In this document: in pieces, positions 1 through 6,622 of the stretch
How the letters are laid out: every line of letters begins with the position of its first letter
Numbering within the stretch: position 1 is the stretch's first letter
Source: Clostridia bacterium DTU084
GTDB taxonomy: Bacteria; Bacillota; DTU084
Assembly: GCA_001512905.1 (NCBI GenBank)
Contig: LFTB01000135.1
Location: forward strand, 1-33,677
DNA length: 33,677 nt
Direction of reading: 5' to 3'
Position numbers and translations under genes: made by a program
Notes under the pieces: generated by a model
Told to the model about the DNA's origin: nothing
Database searches by the model: none
The model's input: the letters and a program-made list of their open reading frames with translations, nothing else

Positions 1-617
1 ATATCCTCCTTTGGAAGCTTTGAGATGTCCAAATACCTGCCGGCTACTGACGCAGCTATGGCCAGCTGCGCATCACGCTTTTCCGGATCTGCCTCCAGCT
101 TTTTGATTAATGCCTTCGTTTCCCTGTACACGTCCAAACTTTTTTCCTCTGTGAGCAGCATGAGGACGGGCGCAAGGCCAGGCAGCTCGCCCTTTCTTAT
201 TCTGGCCAGGTGTTCCCACAAGTGAACCACAGTATAGTTGAATGTATTGGTGAGGTTGAAATGTGTTTTATGGTATGAAGCGGGCGGAGGAAGCCGCCTC
301 TTCCTTTCCAGATATATGACCACTGAATAAGTCGGCAGCTTCAGCGAGGATTCGATCAGGGCGTTGTAAAGGAACATACGCTGAGGGAGGTCCTTTCTGT
401 GTTCCAGCTGAAATTCAAAGTGAAGAGCAAATTTCTTCGTCCCCTGCTCAACTATATATATGTTGTCAGCTCGAAGCTGTGGAATATTCAACTCCTTGTC
501 TTCGTGGTGAATTTTCAGAGGTTCTGAAGTGTTCAAGACAAGCTTCACGAAATCTTCGGAGTAATTCCGAGCAAGATACTTAAAATTCAAATCCAAAGAT
601 GCTTTCTCTGCGGACAT
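1..617 (-). CDS. Rpn/YhgA-like PD-(D/E)XK nuclease family protein, truncated by the window edge
   Basis: The reading frame is open for 205 codons from ATG at 617 to the left edge, so the C-terminus is missing. A GGAGG lies 9 bases before the ATG. The visible protein begins MSAEKASLDLNFKYLARNYS. Near residue 55 it has RADNIYIVEQG, and about 15 residues later FEFQLEHRKDLPQRM followed by FLYNALIE. An Asp, a later E-x-Q and an R..LY helix are the layout of the PD-(D/E)XK core in Rpn/YhgA-like proteins (PDDEXK family transposase/recombination-promoting nuclease). Members are DNA endonucleases that promote RecA-independent recombination and often occur in variable copies. A decayed relative lies just upstream at 1015-1345. 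Family assignment is by motif and by the general look of the sequence; activity cannot be judged without the C-terminus. Confidence 0.7.
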   Translation of the reverse strand, partial: MSAEKASLDLNFKYLARNYSEDFVKLVLNTSEPLKIHHEDKELNIPQLRADNIYIVEQGTKKFALHFEFQLEHRKDLPQRMFLYNALIESSLKLPTYSVVIYLERKRRLPPPASYHKTHFNLTNTFNYTVVHLWEHLARIRKGELPGLAPVLMLLTEEKSLDVYRETKALIKKLEADPEKRDAQLAIAASVAGRYLDISKLPKED

Positions 618-1609
618 GAGAAACCACCTCCGTCACTCGCAGAATAAACCCGGTAGGTGGCCTCATATGATTTATATACTACGTGGATAAGCCAAATCCT
701 TCCGCTATCTGAAAGTTTACCCGAAACCTGTCTTTTCAGACAACTAAAGGAGCACAGCTCACTTGTCCGCAGCTGGGCTAAGCCTTGAAATTAGCCCATG
801 TAATTGTAATATTATTCATTTTAATCAGCAGGCTCGCTGCTACCGCAAGCATGTACTTACAAACGCTCGGCCTGCAGTTCTCTCAGTGCTTTCTTGAATG
901 ATCACGCCTAAACCTCTGCGAGTTTCTCTTCTGAGCCCTCAACATCCTTTTATCGCCTCAGCGCAATAGATGAGGCAGCCGCCGCAATAAACATGGCCAG
1001 TTTTGCGGTCCTCACTAACCCCTAAAAATAATCCCATGCTTATATGAAACCAGCTTTCTAAACTCAGCTATGTTATCGACCTCAAAAAGTCTCCGCAAAT
1101 AGGCGCTGAGATAATTTTCGTCCCGAACCCTCGACACCCGCGCCTAAATACCTCTGTTCATCCTGGTACCAAAACGTTCCTGCAGTGCTTCCATAATCAA
1201 CTCCTGTCTGAAGACTATTATTCTTGCATGGAATTTGGCCTAATTGCCTGCGCTTCTGCATTCTCTTTCGATACGCTTCTATTATTCTCGTTTCCTCATT
1301 ATTCAGCAGATACTTAACGACAGAATTGTTTTCATCGAGTATTTGGTGTAGTATTTAAAGATTTTTTTCCTTCTTTGAAGATGACATTCTAAAATGAAAA
1401 CCTGCTGCTGCTTGTCCCCTCGAATCGTGCCCTATCTCTGTTTCAATGAGAGCTCGAAACAAAGTAATCCCTGTTCTCTTCCACCACCGTCTCTTTCTAT
1501 TCTGCATCGCTCAGCTGAATTATGTTGCACAAATAGAAGAAATTGAACCATTAAGACCGTTCTGTCCACTTAACACATTTCCTGCCTTCAGTAAATACTA
1601 TATATTAGT
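618..1609. other. About 1 kb without an intact gene
   Basis: Apart from the remnant at 1015-1345 no credible gene, tRNA or structured RNA was found. Frames on both strands are short and lack ribosome binding sites. An AGCAG/CTGCT hairpin occurs near 823-842. An AT-rich stretch with TATATATT at about 1599-1606 probably carries the -10 region for the following plus-strand gene, but no convincing -35 was found. The interval reads as eroded accessory DNA. Confidence 0.5.
1015..1345 (-). pseudogene. Decayed C-terminal remnant of an Rpn/YhgA-like gene
   Basis: On the minus strand, one frame from 1239 to 1015 reads RQELIMEALQERFG, then an in-frame TAG at 1144-1146, then RDENYLSAYLRRLFEVDNI and AEFRKL before a final stop at 1015-1017. 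A MEALQERFG helix followed by an 'IRD...L..LLR...V.S...F' type tail is typical of the C-terminus of Rpn/YhgA-like proteins. A neighbouring frame, about 1345 to 1268, reads ENNSVVKYLLNNEETRIIEA, which would fit the segment just before it if a frameshift lies near 1240. No catalytic domain or start is visible. This is most likely a broken second copy of the gene type at 1-617. The call rests on pattern memory of the family and needs a profile search. Confidence 0.45.
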
Positions 1610-1633
1610 ATGCTTAAGGGGGGGGGAAATGTT

Positions 1634-2533
1634 TTGCTGTCAAAGGAAGAATTCATTAGAATTTCCCTGGAAGTCAATCTCTTCTTTCAGAGAATCATGA
1701 AAGAACACTTGTTTTTCATAGAAACCGCTCTGCATCCTCCGGCAAACAACCATATTGCAGAAGCCAAAACGTTAAAAGAGAGTTTCGAAGACCTCCTTAT
1801 GGAGGCGGTAAGCTATGCAAACGGAGTTATATCTGAAACGGCCATTGGATCCCACGAGCTTGTTACGCCCTTCACTTTAAGGGCAGAACAATTGACCTCC
1901 ACGCTGACTGGAGCAGGTCTCGACACTCAAATCACCATAGCTGAATACCAATTAGTGGGTGCTGCAGATTTTCATTCTAACCGTTGGCTAGAGGATGCAG
2001 TCACTGATCTAAACCGCAGGTCTTACAACTTGCTGGAGCTAGTAATCGCCTTTCAAAAGAGAATAATCGCAGAATCGGCAGAATGCAAAATATTTATCAG
2101 CTTATATCCAGAATTATTGGAACACGTTACTCGGGAAGCAGAACTCTACCTGGACATACTGAGATCTCTTCAACAGCGGCGGCTTCCAGAAAAACCGCTG
2201 TGTGCAGAACTAAACTTCTGGAACAATATAATGGCAGAACACGCAGAATTTATAGATGGTTTTTTAGATCCTACAGAGAAGATGCTTAAGGAAGCTGCAG
2301 AAAATTTCGCAGACAGGTTCGACAAATTAGTGAAGTATTGCATGAGGGCAACTGAAAGGCAAATTATAAGAGCAAGCATGGAGGCAGCGCAAGAGATCAG
2401 AGAATTTAAGCGCGCAGCCACAGAGGGACTTTTGAACTGCAGCATAAAATCCATTATCCCACCGCTGTTGGGAGATCACGTCTTAAGGGAAGCTAACCAT
2501 TTTCTGCGGCTATTGCAGCTGCTCAGAAGGTAG
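1634..2533 (+). CDS. DUF2935 family protein
   Basis: Function is unknown. The roughly 299-residue protein matches the DUF2935 family of Bacilli and Clostridia, all-helical proteins thought to be ferritin-like bundles with two similar halves. The first half shows SLEVNLFFQRIMKEHLFFIE. The second shows ELNFWNNIMAEHAEFIDGF and ends PLLGDHVLREANHFLRLL. The repeated pattern of E/H on helices (KEH, AEH, DH..RE..H) is what suggests metal binding. I prefer TTG 1634 as the start: the A2G9 run at 1616-1626 can act as a ribosome binding site 7 bases upstream, and the resulting MLSKEEF N-terminus is what the family usually has. ATG 1610 would add eight residues encoded by the G-run itself. The gene is monocistronic and ends before a bidirectional terminator. 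Confidence 0.85.
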   Translation: MLSKEEFIRISLEVNLFFQRIMKEHLFFIETALHPPANNHIAEAKTLKESFEDLLMEAVSYANGVISETAIGSHELVTPFTLRAEQLTSTLTGAGLDTQITIAEYQLVGAADFHSNRWLEDAVTDLNRRSYNLLELVIAFQKRIIAESAECKIFISLYPELLEHVTREAELYLDILRSLQQRRLPEKPLCAELNFWNNIMAEHAEFIDGFLDPTEKMLKEAAENFADRFDKLVKYCMRATERQIIRASMEAAQEIREFKRAATEGLLNCSIKSIIPPLLGDHVLREANHFLRLLQLLRR

Positions 2534-2663
2534 CCTTTAATTGCTTCTCGTCAAAGCAGCTGGCATTTGGAGCTGTCTTGTCTGCTCAACACTTTTTTGA
2601 AAATAACTTTGTATGTGAAGTTACCATTCTAAACAGCGCAAGCCAAAAAGCTTTCGGTTGACA

Positions 2664-2702
2664 AAAAAAGAATAAGCTCTCAGATGAGCTTATTCTTTTT
2701 TC
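2664..2702. terminator. Bidirectional rho-independent terminator
   Basis: AAGAATAAGCTC (2668-2679) pairs perfectly with GAGCTTATTCTT (2686-2697) around a 6-base loop. It is flanked by an A-run on the left and a T-run on the right, so it can stop transcription of the DUF2935 gene on plus and of the nucleoside phosphorylase gene on minus. Confidence 0.9.
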
Positions 2703-2723
2703 GCTTAAAGATAGGTGTTATAG

Positions 2724-3437
2724 TCAGCGGCTGCTTAATTTCTCCAGGGTTTTCTGCAGGAGCTTCTGTACAGTCTGCTGCATTTCTACAACCTGCCTTG
2801 CTACCTCCTCATGGGAGAGCGGCTCTTTGCTCAGGCCTGCACCTAGGTTTGTCACCATGGCTAAAGCTCCATATTCGATACCTATTTCTTTGGCCAGGAC
2901 AACTTCCGGCACTCCTGTCATCCCCACCACATCACCGCCTAAAGCAGCAAACATCCGCACCTCAGATAGGGTTTCATAGCGGGGGCCGTCTGTGCATACA
3001 TAGCAGCCCCTGGCTTCCAGCATTATTCCTAAATCCTCTCCTGCTGCCAAAAGCTCTTCCCGCACCAGGTGGCTGTACGGCTGGGTCATGTCTGTATGCT
3101 GCACTTTGTCGTCGAAAAAAGTTTTCGGCCGTGCAGTCGTGAAGTCCAGAAAATCGTCCAGCACCACAAGCGTACCCACTGGCAAACTCTGTCTGAGGCT
3201 CCCCACAGCGAAGGTAGCGATGGCAGCCTGCACGCCAACCTCGCGCAGGGCCCAGATATTGGCCCGGTAGTTGATTTTGTGGGGCGGAAGCTTATGTCCC
3301 CTGCCATGGCGGCTTAGAAAATACAGATCTCCCTGTTCGATCAGGAAAGCGGAGCCAAAGGGGGTGGCCACTTCTGTGAACTCCCCATCGAGCAAATCTC
3401 CCATCCCTGTACCGCCAATTAGGGCTACACGCAACAT
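2724..3437 (-). CDS. MTAP/PNP-family nucleoside phosphorylase, probably 6-oxopurine or methylthioinosine type
   Basis: This 237-residue protein belongs to the methylthioadenosine phosphorylase family of trimeric purine nucleoside phosphorylases, which split a (methylthio)nucleoside with phosphate into base and sugar-1-phosphate. The N-terminus has LIGGTGMGDLL; SRHGRGHKLPPHKINYRANI (42-61) is the phosphate and ribose-binding region, followed by CTDGPRYET and GMTGVPE near residues 148-178. The base-contacting loop reads VTNLGAGLS with Asn197. True MTAPs have Asp here, while 6-oxopurine PNPs and methylthioinosine phosphorylases have Asn, so inosine, guanosine or methylthioinosine is the likelier substrate than methylthioadenosine (inference). 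The start overlaps the aminotransferase stop in TAATG, indicating translational coupling. Confidence 0.88.
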   Translation of the reverse strand: MLRVALIGGTGMGDLLDGEFTEVATPFGSAFLIEQGDLYFLSRHGRGHKLPPHKINYRANIWALREVGVQAAIATFAVGSLRQSLPVGTLVVLDDFLDFTTARPKTFFDDKVQHTDMTQPYSHLVREELLAAGEDLGIMLEARGCYVCTDGPRYETLSEVRMFAALGGDVVGMTGVPEVVLAKEIGIEYGALAMVTNLGAGLSKEPLSHEEVARQVVEMQQTVQKLLQKTLEKLSSR

Positions 3438-4609
3438 TATACCTCCAGTTTGTTCACAAACTCTTTTATTCTAGAAAGGCCTTTTTGAATCTGCTCTCTG
3501 CTGGTTGCATATGAAAGCCGCAGGCAGTTGGGCATCCCAAAACCGCTTCCCGGCACCAGTGCAACTGCCGCCTGCTCCAGCAGGAGGGATGCAAAAGTAT
3601 CTCCGCTGTCAATGGTGGTGCCTTGATATCTTTTGCCAAGGAGAGCTGAAATATCCACAAAGAGATAAAACGCACCCTGGGGCCTGTAATAGCTGAGGCC
3701 GGGGATCTGGTCTGCGAGGCTGCAGATCAGATCCCGGCGGGCTTCAAATTCCCGGCGCATTTCCTCAACTGCATCTTGGCTTCCCTCTAAAGCAGCAAGA
3801 GCACCCCATTGGGCGAAACTTGTGGGGTTGGAAGTACTGTGGCTCTGCAGGCTTCCCATGGCCTTGGCAACCTCCGAAGGCGCAACCGCCCAGCCGATCC
3901 TCCAGCCAGTCATTGCGTATTTTTTGCTTACCCCATCGATAACAATCGTCCTGTCCCGCAGCTGAGGCAGCAGCGTAATTAAGCTTTGTGCCTTAAGGCC
4001 GTCGTAGGTGAGGGACTGATAAATCTCATCGCTGATGATGAACAGATCGTGCTTTTCGGCAAACTCACCGATAGCAGCCAGCTGTTCGGCGCTGTAGACT
4101 GCACCTGTGGGGTTAGAGGGGCTGTTCAACACCAAGCCCTTGGTTTTTGGTGTAACTGCCTTCTCAAGGCTTTCAGGCGTGACCAGCAGATCCTCCCCTG
4201 GCTCGACAAACACACTCTTCCCACCGGCAAGAGCTACCTGCTCTGGATAGCTCACCCAATAAGGAATCGGAATTAAAACTTCGTCCCCAGGATCCAGCAG
4301 GACCTGGAAAGTGTTGTAGAGGGAGTGCTTAGCGCCGCAGCTGACAACAACCTGATTCGGCTCCACCGCTAAAGAGGCAGCCACAGCTTCCCGCAATTTC
4401 GGGATGCCGCTTACAGGTGTATAGCGGGTTTCCCCCTTCGCTGCTGCCTTACAGGCAGCCTCCACTATATGTTCAGGTGTGGGAAAGTCAGGTTCCCCAG
4501 CACCAAAACTCACAACATCCACTCCTTGGCTTTTCAGCTCTTTAGCCCTGCTTGTGATGGCTAAAGTGGACGATGGTTGAATTTCCAACGCTCTTCTGCT
4601 TAACTGCAT
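3437..4609 (-). CDS. Class I/II aminotransferase, aspartate aminotransferase type (AAT I-gamma)
   Basis: The 390-residue PLP enzyme moves an amino group between an amino acid, probably aspartate, and 2-oxoglutarate in the cytoplasm. It has the fold I landmarks in order: GAGEPDFPTP (36-45), NSPSNPTGA with Asn166, SDEIY with Asp194 (pyridine nitrogen), and SKKYAMTGWRIG where Lys229 should form the Schiff base. SYATS near the C-terminus precedes the final helix. Length and motifs fit the Thermus/Bacillus AspB group, but substrate range in this group is broad (Asp, aromatic, ketomethylthiobutyrate) and cannot be read from sequence. It is the first gene of a pair with the phosphorylase downstream. 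That pairing would suit methionine or purine salvage, but is not proof of it. Confidence 0.9.
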   Translation of the reverse strand: MQLSRRALEIQPSSTLAITSRAKELKSQGVDVVSFGAGEPDFPTPEHIVEAACKAAAKGETRYTPVSGIPKLREAVAASLAVEPNQVVVSCGAKHSLYNTFQVLLDPGDEVLIPIPYWVSYPEQVALAGGKSVFVEPGEDLLVTPESLEKAVTPKTKGLVLNSPSNPTGAVYSAEQLAAIGEFAEKHDLFIISDEIYQSLTYDGLKAQSLITLLPQLRDRTIVIDGVSKKYAMTGWRIGWAVAPSEVAKAMGSLQSHSTSNPTSFAQWGALAALEGSQDAVEEMRREFEARRDLICSLADQIPGLSYYRPQGAFYLFVDISALLGKRYQGTTIDSGDTFASLLLEQAAVALVPGSGFGMPNCLRLSYATSREQIQKGLSRIKEFVNKLEV

Positions 4610-4984
4610 TTCTATTCCTCCTGAAAGAACTTGCTTTCAAGATTATTCTGCATATGACCAATAGTTCCTCCTCCAGGCCAACAAGTATTTTGTATACTCA
4701 AAGGAAAAACCTTGATTTTTTTTCGTAATCCTAGTATATTAAGTTAAAAAGCATTTTCAACTAGTGAACACTGCTGTTTGCAGAATGAAACACCCTTCAT
4801 TTTTTTACAATTTATCATGAAAATTCTCTGCAGGTGCAGCCGGGTTTTCAGTCAGTGCAAAAAAAGGGCAGTAGATTTCACTTGTTGAAAAACGTCTGCA
4901 AGCTGCTGGAACAATTTAAAGCAGCTGGCGGAAAACCTTTTCCAAGTCTTGATCTATTCTATACTTATACAGGAGGCATCATCA
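4610..4984. other. Divergent intergenic region between the aminotransferase and glutamate dehydrogenase genes
   Basis: This 375-base AT-rich region must hold the promoters for both neighbours. A plus-strand sigma-A-like promoter is visible at 4712-4740. It would leave a leader of roughly 240 bases before the glutamate dehydrogenase ATG, in which I see no recognisable riboswitch or terminator. No good minus-strand promoter was found by eye. Confidence 0.5.
4712..4740 (+). promoter_or_regulatory. Putative sigma-A promoter for glutamate dehydrogenase
   Basis: TTGATT (4712-4717) and TATATT (4735-4740) are separated by 17 bases. The match is good but the long distance to the gene leaves room for another promoter nearer the start. 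Confidence 0.4.
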
Positions 4985-6205
4985 ATGGTTCTAAACTTTG
5001 ACGCTCTTGAAAAAATAATTGACATTCCGGCTGAAGTAAGGAAAGTTCTGGAGCGGCCCGAAAAAGAAACTCGCTTCAACATTAATGTAGTGGATGAAGC
5101 GGGCAAGCTGCACTCCTTTGACGCTTATGTGGTCTACCACAGCCTCAGCCGCGGCCCTGCCAAAGGCGGAATTCGCCTCTCGACCACAGTAACGTTAGAG
5201 GAAACACAGGTTTTAGCAGAACTTATGACCTACAAAACAGCTTTGGTAAAGCTGCCTTTTGGCGGCGGGAAAAGCGGCATCTGCTTCGACCCCACAAAAT
5301 ACAGCAGAGTGGTCAAAGAAAACGTCATCAGAGAATATGTGAAGTATGTGCAAAAAGATTTGGCCGCAGACCTTTACGTGCCCGCTCCTGATATGGGATC
5401 CGGCCCGAAGGAAATGGCTGTAATCTACAGAGAAATGAACAACAGGCCCGAGGTTGTCACAGGCAAGCCTGTCAGCATCGGCGGGCTGCCTGGCAGAACA
5501 GAGGCCACAGGCTTCGGCGTTGCCACTGCGACAAGGGAAGGAATCAAAAACATCCTCAAGCGCGAGGTTGCCGGCACTACCGTAGCTGTACAAGGCTTCG
5601 GCAATGTGGGAAGTTGGACTGCTCGCTTCCTGGCAGAGATGGGCGCAAAAGTTGTTGCTGTTGCAGACATTTCCGGCGGCTACTACTCTTCTGCGGGACT
5701 CGACGTCCTCGCCATGCAAGAAGCTTGCCTGGCAAAGGGCGGCTGCCTCCTCAAAGAGCTTGAGGGACATGGTTTTGGCCAGCCCCTTACCAACGACGAT
5801 CTCCTTACCATGGATGTGGATGTTCTGATCCCTGCTGCCTGCGAAAACGTGATCACAGGCGACAATGCAGAAGACGTAAAAGCAAAATTGATTGTTGAGG
5901 CTGCCAACGGCCCTGTGACTCCAAGTGCAGATGCAATCCTTGCCCGCAAGGGAATTCATGTGATCCCAGATATTCTCGCCAACAGCGGCGGGGTAATCGG
6001 ATCTTATGTAGAGTGGAGAAAGGGCAAGACCGGCGGCATAGTGGAGGCCCACCAGACCCTCTCCACCATCGAACGCCTGATTACAGGCAGCATGGAAGAC
6101 GTAATAACATTGGCAACAGAAAAAAACACCAGCCTCCGCTTAGCAGCTCAAGGCATCGCTTTGAAAGAAGTTATTCAGGCCACAAAAGAACGGTTCGGCA
6201 TTTAA
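4985..6205 (+). CDS. Glu/Leu/Phe/Val dehydrogenase, probably glutamate dehydrogenase
   Basis: The enzyme interconverts glutamate with 2-oxoglutarate and ammonia using NAD(P). ATG 4985 is chosen because AGGAGG sits at 4971-4976; the longer frame from 4949 has no such site. This gives 406 residues, the usual length for hexameric small GDH. Visible motifs are KLPFGGGKSGI with Lys96 (family usually KGG), PAPDMGSGP with the catalytic Asp136, and the Rossmann loop GFGNVGSWTARFL. Later come PAACENVITGDNA and ANGPVTPSAD, and VIPDILANSGGVIGSYVEW near the C-terminus. The Gly to Ser change next to Lys96 is mild. Substrate (Glu versus branched-chain or aromatic amino acids) is inferred from overall similarity, not proven. 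It is monocistronic with its own terminator. Confidence 0.92.
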   Translation: MVLNFDALEKIIDIPAEVRKVLERPEKETRFNINVVDEAGKLHSFDAYVVYHSLSRGPAKGGIRLSTTVTLEETQVLAELMTYKTALVKLPFGGGKSGICFDPTKYSRVVKENVIREYVKYVQKDLAADLYVPAPDMGSGPKEMAVIYREMNNRPEVVTGKPVSIGGLPGRTEATGFGVATATREGIKNILKREVAGTTVAVQGFGNVGSWTARFLAEMGAKVVAVADISGGYYSSAGLDVLAMQEACLAKGGCLLKELEGHGFGQPLTNDDLLTMDVDVLIPAACENVITGDNAEDVKAKLIVEAANGPVTPSADAILARKGIHVIPDILANSGGVIGSYVEWRKGKTGGIVEAHQTLSTIERLITGSMEDVITLATEKNTSLRLAAQGIALKEVIQATKERFGI

Positions 6206-6207
6206 CG

Positions 6208-6235
6208 AAAAGCTCCCTTTTGGGAGCTTTTTTTA
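6208..6235 (+). terminator. Rho-independent terminator of glutamate dehydrogenase
   Basis: AAAAGCTCCC (6208-6217), a TTTT loop and GGGAGCTTTT are followed by more T residues, starting 2 bases after the stop codon. Confidence 0.92.
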
Positions 6236-6622
6236 TTCGCCTATTGTACAACTGCACCTCTGTCCTGCTTGCACCGCAACAGAACCCCGCAAACCTCCTC
6301 TGCGCCCAATTCCCTGCTATTTTTTTATGAAAACATTTGTTAAAATTTGGAATCTAGTGTATGGTATGATCAAACAAGTGCACTGGAGAGCAAGGTCTTT
6401 TCAGGGAAAACAAAAAGAAGATTTCAGAGTCGTGGTAATACCCTGGATAATATGTTGAAAAATGGTAATTTACAGAAATGTACATAGGTTCCAGGAAAAT
6501 GCCCCCTAAAACAGATAATTCTGATGGGAATTCTCCATTAACTCCCAGACTGCATCTGCCGAGTTTCTTTTCAGCAAATCTTTTAAAACTTGCCCTATCA
6601 TCTTTTGTAGGGAGGGAGAAAG
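6236..6622. other. Intergenic region upstream of the cyclic-di-GMP genes
   Basis: The interval holds about 390 bases with no gene. I looked for a GEMM (cyclic-di-GMP) riboswitch because of the downstream genes and did not find its conserved core. A possible promoter lies at 6337-6365, leaving a leader of about 250 bases with no obvious terminator hairpin. Confidence 0.45.
6337..6365 (+). promoter_or_regulatory. Possible sigma-A promoter for the cyclic-di-GMP operon
   Basis: TTGTTA (6337-6342) and TATGGT (6360-6365) have a 17-base spacer. TATGAT at 6365-6370 is a better -10 box but its spacing from the same -35 is 22 bases. Moderate evidence only. Confidence 0.35.

Noticed and set aside
1446-1700. 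An 84-residue plus-strand frame upstream of the DUF2935 gene.
   Set aside because: It overlaps the start of that gene in another frame, has no ribosome binding site and has no recognisable domain.
5213-6052. A 279-residue minus-strand frame inside glutamate dehydrogenase.
   Set aside because: It lies opposite a fully conserved enzyme, has no family motif and is an antisense shadow.
6236-6622. A GEMM (cyclic-di-GMP) riboswitch in front of the cyclic-di-GMP genes.
   Set aside because: The conserved GEMM core and its tetraloop-receptor arrangement were looked for and not found.
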